From contig NZ_CALIBH010000117.1 in assembly GCF_938045775.1 (NCBI RefSeq), forward strand, positions 1 through 5,346: 5,346 nucleotides of DNA, in the 5' to 3' direction. Made by a program: the position numbers and the translations under genes. Below are positions 1-5,346 of the stretch, in pieces (within the stretch, counting starts at the first letter, position 1; each line of letters opens with the position of its first letter). The DNA comes from an uncultured Campylobacter sp. (GTDB lineage: Bacteria > Campylobacterota > Campylobacteria > Campylobacterales > Campylobacteraceae). The notes below the pieces were generated by a model. The model did not search any database. It was not told the origin of the DNA and worked only from the letters and a program-made list of their open reading frames with translations.

Positions 1-342
1 GAGGTCTTTAAAATCGCGGTACCGACGCTTAGTAACGACGTCGTGGAGATTTTGGAGAAAAATAAAATTTCGCCCGAGCAGGTCGATCTTTTCATCCCGC
101 ATCAGGCTAATTTACGCATCATCGAGGCGGTCAAGGCTAGACTGGAATTTAGCGACGAACAGTGCGTGCTTACGATCGGTAAATACGGTAACACGAGCTC
201 GGCGTCGATTCCGATGGCGATAAATGATGTTTACGAGAGCGGCAGGCTCAAAAACGGCTCACTTATGCTTTTGGATGCGTTCGGCGGCGGCTTTACGTGG
301 GGCAGCGCGCTTTTAAAATTCGGCGGCAAGAGCGCAAAATAA
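1..342 (+). CDS. fabH: 3-oxoacyl-ACP synthase III (KAS III), C-terminal part, 5' end outside window
   Basis: FabH condenses acetyl-CoA (or another acyl-CoA) with malonyl-ACP in the cytoplasm, the first condensation of type II fatty-acid synthesis. The frame is open from base 1, giving 113 residues, roughly the last third of a protein usually about 320-330 residues long. GTG at 43 is internal, because the codons before it read as FabH (EVFKIAVPTLSND). Two residues of the Cys-His-Asn triad are visible: His in IPHQANLRI (codon 100-102) and Asn in KYGNTSSAS (codon 190-192). The catalytic Cys lies upstream, outside the window. The C-terminal DAFGGGFTWGSALLKF is typical of the family. No defect is seen. 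GC over 1-300 is about 50% by hand count, clearly above the genes that follow, so I take this as the composition of the host core genome. Confidence 0.95.
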   Translation, partial: EVFKIAVPTLSNDVVEILEKNKISPEQVDLFIPHQANLRIIEAVKARLEFSDEQCVLTIGKYGNTSSASIPMAINDVYESGRLKNGSLMLLDAFGGGFTWGSALLKFGGKSAK

Positions 343-413
343 TATCATAGCTTTTAATTTAACATTTTAATTCTATAGCTGGATTGTTTTAATCCCTGAT
401 AATATGAAATTAT

Positions 414-434
414 GCCGTATAAATCGGCGCTTTT
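414..434 (+). terminator. weak candidate terminator downstream of fabH
   Basis: GCCG (414-417) can pair with CGGC (425-428) across a 7-base loop, and GC plus four T follow (431-434). The stem is only four pairs and the T run is short. It lies about 70 bases after the fabH stop. It is the best intrinsic-terminator-like element in the gap, but it could be chance. Confidence 0.2.
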
Positions 435-870
435 GTAGTTTATAAGCGGAATTTATGTCTAATTAGGATGGAATCAGGCGTATTGTAAAAGCGTAGAATT
501 TTTATCGTTGTGTTGTTACTTCAATTTCCGATGAGATAAAAATTTAATGCATCAAAAGGCGTATTTATAGGGTGTGATATAGTTTTAATTCCTCAATTCT
601 ACCTTTGAATTTAGCGCTTTGAAATTCTAAATTTGATGCCGTTTTTTACTAACTAAAAATTCCATAAATTCTTATAAATCAAAAATCTAAAGTAAAATTT
701 ATTCACCACCAATTTTTTTAAATCAGAACTACTATTTAGATTTCTTACCTATTAAAGGTTACTATTAATTATAAAGAATTTTCAAGATTTACTTAATTTG
801 CTCAAGATAGAATTTAAATTTTAATTTCTAAAGTTATTTGCTAAATGTTTCTACTTTGTTTAAGAATGCC

Positions 871-892
871 CTCATTTTTTCTTTGCTATACT
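871..892 (+). promoter_or_regulatory. sigma-70-type promoter of the three-gene operon
   Basis: A -10 hexamer TATACT (887-892) is preceded by TGC (884-886), an extended -10, and by a T-rich stretch (875-884). The housekeeping promoters of Campylobacter are known to have this form: a T-rich upstream region, an extended -10 and no defined -35. Transcription would start near 898-900, leaving a leader of about 20 bases before the ATG at 918. No operator or regulator site is evident. Confidence 0.6.
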
Positions 893-905
893 TCTCAATT
901 TTCTA

Positions 906-913
906 AGAGGAGA
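906..913 (+). promoter_or_regulatory. ribosome binding site of the OmpA-family lipoprotein gene
   Basis: AGAGGAGA contains the AGGAG core at 908-912, five bases before ATG at 918. It is a strong Shine-Dalgarno match at good spacing. With the lipoprotein signal that follows at once, it fixes the start. Confidence 0.8.
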
Positions 914-917
914 AAAA

Positions 918-2501
918 ATGGCAAATATTAGGATTTTTATTTCAGTTCCGTTAGTGCTTGCGCTAAGCGGTTGCGCCGCACTTAACGACAACCTAGGTAA
1001 GGTTGGCGGAGTTACTATAGGCTCTGCGGGTGGAGCGGCAATAGGTAAGCAAATAGATGGTAAGCGTGGTATGGTCGTAGGCTCGATAATAGGCGGTGCG
1101 ATCGGATATTTCATCGGAGATTATATTGATCAAAGGAGGGCTGAGCAGAAAAAGATATCACAAGAATACGGCGTACATACGGCATCTGAAGACGTCAAAG
1201 CTGGTGATAAAAAATGTGATAGATTGAGTGTAGCGACCGACGATAATCAATTTGCTGTTGGCAAAAGCAGCTTGAATCCTAGAGCTAACGAATATTTTAC
1301 TAAAATTGCCCAAACCTACAAAAATAGCGGCAGGAAAATTTTAGTAGTAGGACATACCGATGATAGTGGCTCAAGTGCTACGAATCAAAAATTATCAGAA
1401 GAGCGCGCCAAAACTGTAGGAAAGATTTTTGCTGCCAATGGTACCGCGAAACAAAATATCTATTATTGGGGTGCGGGCGAATCTCAACCTATCGCCGATA
1501 ATAATAAAGCAGATGGCAGGATGAAAAATAGGCGTGTGGAGATTATAGAGCTGGAGAGCGAAGCGGATATCATAAAATATACACAAGGCATAAAGGTGGA
1601 TCCGAGCTACTTTACTAGATTGCAGCAGCCTGCTGTAACTTTTGGTGGTAAGGGAGCACCGAAGTTGGCGCGGGATTCTAAGCATAGTGGTAAGTTAGCT
1701 TCCGATAGTGTTTCTACTAAAGCAAGCAGCACATCTAATAGCTTAGGACAAGAGCGCAATAGTGATAAGCCAAAAGGTGAAAAAATCGCTAGCGCTAAAA
1801 TTCAAAGTGGTACGGAAAATCAAGGCGATAAAATTTCAAAGCACGATGAAATTTCTACGCAAGGCGTAAAAACCACAGAGAATACCAAGCCTTCTAAAAA
1901 TATTGCGGGATCAGGCAATGCGGTAGTAGATTTCGGCGGAGAGCCAGCGCATGGTCAGGCATTTATGCTAGCAAGCGAATACGGCGGCGAGAAACAAGGC
2001 TTTTCATTCATCACCAAAGCTTATGCGAGCGATGGCTTTATGTCTAGTTGCGCTTTTGACGAATACCATGCGGATGGCGCGGTTAAGGCTTTAGCTAGCG
2101 GCAAAGAGCTACCTAAGACTACCGAGTTTAAAAAGGCTCTAAACGGCGGCGTTTGGAGTGCGACGCTAAATGATAATCTTGTAGCGCTTGCGCCCGTTAG
2201 CGTTTTAGCTCAAGATGGAAAGGCTAGCGCGAATCCTAAAATTTACATCTATAAAGGCTATATCCAAGGCAGCAATAGTAAAGCAGACTATCAAATCCAG
2301 GGTAGAGTCAATACCTATGAAGGCGAGAAGGGACTGCTTTATCGTGTGTTTGCTAGCGATAAAAATTCTCCGCTTAAGTGTGTGGATATCGTTTTTGACG
2401 ACAAAAATACAATACACTCGAAGGGCTATTTATATTATAGCCTTTCAAACGGAGCGTTATTAGAAAAAGGCTTTGAAATTAAGCCGCTATCAAGGAAATA
2501 A
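918..2501 (+). CDS. OmpA-family lipoprotein with glycine zipper and an unassigned C-terminal domain
   Basis: Predicted 527-residue lipoprotein, probably anchored in the outer membrane and gripping peptidoglycan. Residues 1-18 form a lipoprotein signal ending in LSGC, with Cys19 as the lipidated residue. Residues 30-68 are a glycine zipper (IGSAGGAAIG, VVGSIIGGAIG), a helical segment often associated with membranes. Residues about 105-212 are an OmpA_C/Pal-type domain: the GHTDD motif (145-149), NQKLSEERAKTV (156-167) with the Asp and Arg expected to bind diaminopimelate, and RMKNRRVEI (201-209). Residues about 245-334 are a Ser/Lys/Thr-rich, probably disordered linker. Residues about 335-527 look globular, with several beta-like stretches and two cysteines (378, 488) that could form a disulfide. 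I do not recognise this last domain. A plain Pal or OmpA lipoprotein would end near residue 215, so this one is more than twice as long. First gene of the operon, one base before the next start. The OmpA call is firm; the cellular role is not known. Confidence 0.88.
   Translation: MANIRIFISVPLVLALSGCAALNDNLGKVGGVTIGSAGGAAIGKQIDGKRGMVVGSIIGGAIGYFIGDYIDQRRAEQKKISQEYGVHTASEDVKAGDKKCDRLSVATDDNQFAVGKSSLNPRANEYFTKIAQTYKNSGRKILVVGHTDDSGSSATNQKLSEERAKTVGKIFAANGTAKQNIYYWGAGESQPIADNNKADGRMKNRRVEIIELESEADIIKYTQGIKVDPSYFTRLQQPAVTFGGKGAPKLARDSKHSGKLASDSVSTKASSTSNSLGQERNSDKPKGEKIASAKIQSGTENQGDKISKHDEISTQGVKTTENTKPSKNIAGSGNAVVDFGGEPAHGQAFMLASEYGGEKQGFSFITKAYASDGFMSSCAFDEYHADGAVKALASGKELPKTTEFKKALNGGVWSATLNDNLVALAPVSVLAQDGKASANPKIYIYKGYIQGSNSKADYQIQGRVNTYEGEKGLLYRVFASDKNSPLKCVDIVFDDKNTIHSKGYLYYSLSNGALLEKGFEIKPLSRK
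2492..2496 (+). promoter_or_regulatory. ribosome binding site of the multi-pass membrane protein gene, inside the end of the lipoprotein gene
   Basis: AAGGA lies six bases before ATG at 2503 and overlaps the last codons and approach to the stop of the upstream gene (TAA 2499-2501). It decides the start in favour of ATG 2503 over an in-frame TTG at 2473, which would overlap the upstream gene by 29 bases and has no comparable site. The arrangement suggests translational coupling. Confidence 0.75.
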
Positions 2502-2502
2502 G

Positions 2503-4197
2503 ATGAAAGAAGTAATGGATTTTATATCGTTATATAGGTTATGGATTTCGGCAGTTATCGCAGCTATAGTGCTGATATTATTAATCATAAAATTTTGGGA
2601 TAATATCAAATTTTGGTGGCTTTGTACTTGGACTAGCTTCCCGCTCATAGGGACAATAGCACGAAGTTATAAACAAACAAGCCTTGATAATTCAGGTTGG
2701 TTTGCAAGCGAGAACATAATTTGCTCTAAATTTTATAGCTTTTATGCAAAATATATGAATGCCGATGAAAAATTTTTTGAAACCTGCAAAGACTATCTGT
2801 CAAAGGCGACAGAGGGTGATAGAAAAGAATTCCCTGCACTTATGTGGATAGTTATATTTTTATTGGTAGTTGCCGAGGCTATGGGGTTTGCGTATGTACT
2901 GGCAGGATACACCATTCCGGGCGCTAGCGAATCATTACAGCAAAAAGGCGCAGTAGCGATCGCTTTTGTAATCTCAATAATATTGGTAGGTTTTACGCAT
3001 TTAACGGGAGGCGAAATTTATAAAAATTCTCTTGTAACAAAAGCTCGTAAATGGTATAACAGCTATAAGAAGAAAAATAAAGATAAGAAAAAAGACGATG
3101 ATGAAGATGATGAAAATTTAATACCCGACAGCAGAATTAAGTTAACTAAAAAAGATAATTGCAAAGATGATGGCAAACCAGAATGGAAGATGCTAATAAA
3201 TAGACTAAATACAAATGCAGATGTGACTCCAAAATGGTATATAACGATCATTACTGCAATTTTAATCGTATTAATCGCAGTGGGTGCTACCTATGTGCGC
3301 GGACAAGTACTAGAAAAACAGCTCAATCAAGAAATTTCAAATATCTCTACTAATGTCTATGAAAGCGCCCCGACAGAACTTGGTCAAATTCAAGCAAATG
3401 CAGATAAAAAAGCCTTAATAGAACAGCAAGAAGCCGATAAGAAAGGTGGTTGGGCTACATTTATAGTTTTAGCCGTGCTTTTTGTCTTTATTCAAATTTT
3501 AGGAATACTCTTTGGCTGGAAATGGGGCTTTGCTGGCAAAGAGAGCGCAAAAGCTTATAGATTTACAAAAGATTATGATACTGCAGATGCATTTGCAGAG
3601 GCTTATGAAAAGAAAAAAGAGGTCATAATAACCAAAGCGGATGCAAAATTAAAGATGCTTAGATCCAAAATGTCGGATTATATAAGTAAGGTAGGTATCG
3701 ATGGAAAAGAACAAAACGCGTCAAGATCGGCAGAAGATAGAAATTTTAGTAATTATATAGCAGTGAGGATTAAAGATCAAGAAGATAGAAGAAAACATGA
3801 AAAGAGTCTTTCGCAATACAATAAGTCTTTAGAAAATGACGATATAGAATCTGCAGAGGCGGCACCTATAAAAGAGAATGCGACGAAGCAACCGCAGCCT
3901 GCTATGCAAAATACGCAAAGCCTCGAGCCGAAGAAACCCGCTACAAGCGTTGACTTAAAAGAGGTGCAAGAGCGCGTAGATGAGCTAAACGATCTTATCG
4001 AAGCTCAAATAAGTAAAGGCGATGCTGCAGATATGGCGAAATTGGAGAAATATAAAGCTGAGCTAAATAAAAATTTAGAAATTCTAATAGCTCAAACGAA
4101 AGCAGAGATCGCTGATAAGCTAACTAGGAATGAAAGTCTTGACGAGCTAAATGAAAAGCTGAAAGAGCAGCTGTCTATGCTAAAAGCGGAGGATTGA
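2503..4197 (+). CDS. five-pass inner-membrane protein with coiled-coil tail, family not recognised
   Basis: A 564-residue protein with five strong hydrophobic segments near 13-30, 111-135, 149-168, 244-265 and 317-338. Basic residues flank the third segment (TKARKWYNSYKKKNKDKKK, 179-197), so by the positive-inside rule the 168-243 loop is cytoplasmic. This puts the N-terminus outside, the 31-110 loop in the cytoplasm, the 266-316 loop in the periplasm and the 226-residue tail in the cytoplasm. The 168-243 loop carries a Lys block followed directly by an acidic block (DDDEDDE, 198-204). The tail starts with FGWKWGFAGKESAKAY (337-352), which has the feel of a conserved family motif, then mostly charged helix, a Pro/Gln-rich hinge (about 455-480) and a coiled coil (about 484-562). 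I see no ATPase, kinase or nuclease motif. It lacks the MotA/TolQ/ExbB arrangement. Sampled rows are about 33% GC by hand count, the lowest of the four genes. Probably the inner-membrane part of a complex with its two neighbours; function unknown. Confidence 0.85.
   Translation: MKEVMDFISLYRLWISAVIAAIVLILLIIKFWDNIKFWWLCTWTSFPLIGTIARSYKQTSLDNSGWFASENIICSKFYSFYAKYMNADEKFFETCKDYLSKATEGDRKEFPALMWIVIFLLVVAEAMGFAYVLAGYTIPGASESLQQKGAVAIAFVISIILVGFTHLTGGEIYKNSLVTKARKWYNSYKKKNKDKKKDDDEDDENLIPDSRIKLTKKDNCKDDGKPEWKMLINRLNTNADVTPKWYITIITAILIVLIAVGATYVRGQVLEKQLNQEISNISTNVYESAPTELGQIQANADKKALIEQQEADKKGGWATFIVLAVLFVFIQILGILFGWKWGFAGKESAKAYRFTKDYDTADAFAEAYEKKKEVIITKADAKLKMLRSKMSDYISKVGIDGKEQNASRSAEDRNFSNYIAVRIKDQEDRRKHEKSLSQYNKSLENDDIESAEAAPIKENATKQPQPAMQNTQSLEPKKPATSVDLKEVQERVDELNDLIEAQISKGDAADMAKLEKYKAELNKNLEILIAQTKAEIADKLTRNESLDELNEKLKEQLSMLKAED
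4188..4193 (+). promoter_or_regulatory. ribosome binding site of the vWA-like exported protein gene, inside the end of the membrane protein gene
   Basis: GGAGGA lies five bases before ATG at 4199 and within the last codons of the upstream gene (TGA 4195-4197). It is a near-perfect Shine-Dalgarno at ideal spacing, supporting this start and coupling to the preceding gene. Confidence 0.8.
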
Positions 4198-4198
4198 A

Positions 4199-4999
4199 AT
4201 GAGAAAAATTCTATTATTTTGTGCCATAATTTGCGCAGCGGCGTTTGCGCTGCCTAACTGCTATGAGATCAATAAGATCGAAAAAAAGAGTGAGATTAAT
4301 GAGGCGGTCTTTGTTTTGATAGATGAGACAACGCCTTTTAACGAGCCGTTAAAAGAGCAAGTGGTTAATAATGCTCTGAGATTTGCGCAGGCGGGCAATT
4401 ACGTTTTTGTAGGGAAATTCTCCGCTTTTTTGCAAGGACGGTATAACGAAGTACTATTTGATTTTGCGCTGGATACACCCCTAAGCGATGAGGAGCGATA
4501 TGATCTGAATAAAAACACCCTTACCAAATTTGATAAATGTTTAAAAGATCAGGTAGGCTTCGTCAAAAAAACTATGAGCGAAAAGATAAATGGGGCATTT
4601 TTAAAAGAGGGCGATCAAGTTGCCAAATCAGATATTTTCTACGCGCTTAAAGATTTTGCGGCAAATTCTATCGCGCCGAAAGAGGCGAAAAATAAGATCG
4701 TAATTTTGGCTTCGGATATGCTAGAGAATTCCTCTGTAACGAGCTTTTATGCTAAAGGTGCACCTCGCTTGATCGACGGCAAAAAGGAGCTTGGAATTTT
4801 AGAAAAGAATGATCTTTTTACGGATTTTACGGGCGCAAAAATTTATATTGTAGGCGCAGGGCTTAGCGAAGGCAAAAAAAGCTATGTAAGTCCTCAGATT
4901 CTAAATTCTTTAAGCGCGTTTTGGAGCGAATATTTTACGAAATCGAACGCTACGCTTGTAGAAATGGGTACGCCTGCACTAAAACGCGAGGTAAAATAG
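4199..4999 (+). CDS. exported vWA-like protein with incomplete metal site
   Basis: A 266-residue protein with a Sec signal peptide: MRK, then a hydrophobic core, then AFA at 15-17 with likely cleavage after residue 17. Cys21 does not fit a lipobox (LPNC), so a soluble periplasmic location is more likely than lipidation. The pattern of strands and helices resembles a von Willebrand A fold: AVFVLIDETTPF (36-47) as the first strand with an Asp at its end, a helix 48-65, YVFVGKFS (68-75), EVLFDFAL (84-91), helix KSDIFYALKDFAA (143-155), KIVILASDM (166-174), AKIYIVGAG (213-221) and a closing helix about 231-247. The metal-binding DxSxS signature is replaced by DETTP (42-46), while Asp145 and Asp173 sit where further ligands would be expected, so metal binding is uncertain. 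No catalytic motif of another enzyme family is seen. Cys21 and Cys114 could pair. Last gene of the operon. The fold call is from pattern only and needs structure prediction; the partner is presumably the membrane protein or the lipoprotein. Confidence 0.8.
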   Translation: MRKILLFCAIICAAAFALPNCYEINKIEKKSEINEAVFVLIDETTPFNEPLKEQVVNNALRFAQAGNYVFVGKFSAFLQGRYNEVLFDFALDTPLSDEERYDLNKNTLTKFDKCLKDQVGFVKKTMSEKINGAFLKEGDQVAKSDIFYALKDFAANSIAPKEAKNKIVILASDMLENSSVTSFYAKGAPRLIDGKKELGILEKNDLFTDFTGAKIYIVGAGLSEGKKSYVSPQILNSLSAFWSEYFTKSNATLVEMGTPALKREVK

Positions 5000-5144
5000 C
5001 ACAGAATTTTACGCAGCTCTTTGCGGATTATTAAAAAGCTATTTCGCGGGCATCTTTGCGCTTGCAGCGTGGATTTTAACGAACATTACAATCGCGCTTC
5101 AGGCGCATTTAAATTCTAAAGACCTGATTCAAATTTTATTCTAG
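4995..5144 (+). pseudogene. start-less open frame for a membrane-protein C-terminus, probable gene remnant
   Basis: The frame is open for 49 codons between TAA (4992-4994) and TAG (5142-5144), but has no ATG, GTG or TTG and no ribosome binding site. It is offset by +1 from the preceding gene. The translation contains a convincing membrane helix, YFAGIFALAAWILTNITIA, then a polar end (QAHLNSKDLIQILF). Base composition is gene-like: 29 of 60 GC in 5041-5100, against 12 of 60 in 5161-5220, and the codons resemble those of fabH. I read it as the 3' remnant of a resident membrane-protein gene whose 5' part was lost. Alternatives are chance, or an extension of the vWA-like gene lost by a frameshift. 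The latter is less likely because that gene ends in a normal way. Confidence 0.4.
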
Positions 5145-5247
5145 TGATCGCTAAAACTCAGCATCAAAAGCATAAATTTTATTTATATAACACAGCAAAT
5201 AAAAATTCTGTTTCATAATTTCAAAACTTAAAATTTGATCTTGTGAG

Positions 5248-5306
5248 GATTTAAAATTTTAGTGGATATCGCGTTTTACTCGTGTGCCCGATTTAAAATT
5301 TTAAAT
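5248..5306. repeat. two copies of GATTTAAAATTTTA, the second within a perfect 16-base palindrome
   Basis: GATTTAAAATTTTA occurs at 5248-5261 and 5290-5303, 42 bases apart start to start (four helical turns). The second copy is part of the perfect palindrome ATTTAAAATTTTAAAT (5291-5306). It could be a paired binding site upstream of the next gene. Such words are common in AT-rich Campylobacter DNA, so chance is a serious alternative. Confidence 0.35.
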
Positions 5307-5310
5307 AACG

Positions 5311-5338
5311 TAAAATCCCAAATTCTCGTGCTTAAGGA
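5311..5338 (+). promoter_or_regulatory. possible -10 and ribosome binding site of a gene starting beyond the window
   Basis: TAAAAT (5311-5316) could be a -10, and AAGGA (5334-5338) could be a ribosome binding site. The window ends eight bases later, about where an ATG would be expected. There is no extended -10 TG and the start codon is not visible. Confidence 0.3.
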
Positions 5339-5346
5339 TAATTTTT

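Larger units (their letters stand above)
343..917. other. 575-base intergenic region, no credible gene
   Basis: All ATG-started frames I traced here on both strands end within about 13 codons, and none has a convincing ribosome binding site. The left part still has moderate GC (23 of 60 in 421-480). The right part is very AT-rich (11 of 60 in both 661-720 and 781-840) with many short A and T tracts. The stretch holds a weak terminator candidate near its left end and the operon promoter at its right end. A second -10-like TATAAA at 770-775 would give a leader of about 140 bases, but nothing else supports it. I see no tRNA, CRISPR array or insertion-sequence end. Confidence 0.7.
5145..5346. other. 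AT-rich intergenic region before the window edge
   Basis: No gene is supported. On the reverse strand the longest ATG frame I found is about 21 codons, without a ribosome binding site. No strong hairpin with a T run is present, so I cannot point to a terminator for the operon. The stretch holds a repeated AT palindrome and possible start signals of a downstream gene. Confidence 0.6.

Noticed and set aside
43..45. GTG as the start of a 99-residue protein
   Set aside because: The frame is open to base 1 and the preceding codons read as FabH, so this is an internal Val.
381..395. Hairpin GGATT-GTTTT-AATCC as the fabH terminator
   Set aside because: The stem is five mostly AT pairs and no T run follows.
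608..633. Inverted repeat AATTTAG/CTAAATT in the gap
   Set aside because: It is almost all A/T with a 12-base loop, expected by chance in such DNA.
872..1685. Reverse-strand open frames at 872-1114 and 1395-1685
   Set aside because: They lie opposite the well-supported lipoprotein gene, lack protein-like features and have no ribosome binding site that I could see.
918..2501. Calling the lipoprotein Pal of the Tol-Pal system
   Set aside because: It is far longer than Pal, has a glycine zipper and an extra C-terminal domain, and no tolQRAB gene is next to it.
2473..2502. Upstream TTG start for the five-pass membrane protein
   Set aside because: It overlaps the preceding gene and lacks a ribosome binding site, whereas ATG 2503 has AAGGA at six bases.
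1788..2928. Six GCTAGC palindromes as a possible site array
   Set aside because: All that I checked encode Ala-Ser with the preferred codons GCT and AGC, so protein sequence and codon bias explain them.
918..4197. Zorya-like or MotAB/TolQR-like motor (OmpA-domain protein next to a coiled-coil membrane protein)
   Set aside because: The OmpA protein is a lipoprotein rather than an inner-membrane-anchored MotB/ZorB type. The membrane protein has five helices spaced unlike MotA/TolQ/ExbB, and no helicase or nuclease gene is in the window.
4991..5012. Hairpin GTAAAAT/ATTTTAC over the end of the operon as terminator
   Set aside because: The stem is AT-rich with only one GC pair, overlaps the stop codon and has no T run after it.
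5024..5119. Short TTG-started frame downstream of the operon in the frame of the vWA-like gene
   Set aside because: Its translation is not protein-like, and the overlapping frame 4995-5144 has a far better membrane helix and codon use.

Overview
The window looks like a chromosomal segment from a Campylobacter-like Campylobacterota. The grounds are the FabH-like first protein, very AT-rich intergenic DNA full of AAATTT/AAAATTTT words, a T-rich promoter with an extended -10 and no clear -35, and strong AGGAG/AAGGA ribosome binding sites. The fabH fragment is about 50% GC by hand count over positions 1-300, so a higher-GC, possibly oral, Campylobacter is more likely than C. jejuni. The species cannot be fixed from the sequence alone.

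Layout: (1) 1-342 is the 3' end of fabH, fatty-acid initiation, with the catalytic His and Asn visible. (2) 343-917 is a 575-base gap without a credible gene. It becomes more AT-rich to the right and ends in a good promoter and ribosome binding site. (3) 918-4999 is a tight three-gene operon on the + strand: a lipoprotein with a glycine zipper, an OmpA/Pal-type peptidoglycan-binding domain and an unassigned C-terminal domain; a 564-residue protein with five predicted membrane segments and a coiled-coil tail; and an exported protein that looks like a von Willebrand A fold with an incomplete metal site. Both internal junctions have exactly one base between stop and start. (4) 4995-5144 is an open frame without a start codon. 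It has host-like base composition and encodes one membrane helix, so it is probably the 3' remnant of a broken resident gene. (5) 5145-5346 is AT-rich non-coding DNA with a short palindromic repeat and, at the edge, what may be the promoter and ribosome binding site of a gene outside the window.

The three operon proteins would occupy adjacent envelope layers: outer membrane and cell wall (lipoprotein), periplasm (vWA-like protein), and inner membrane reaching into the cytoplasm (five-helix protein). I infer that they form one envelope-spanning complex. I recognise no named system with this exact composition, and the function is unknown. The AT-rich composition of the middle gene, together with the gene remnant just after the operon, is consistent with an accessory cassette placed next to the core gene fabH.
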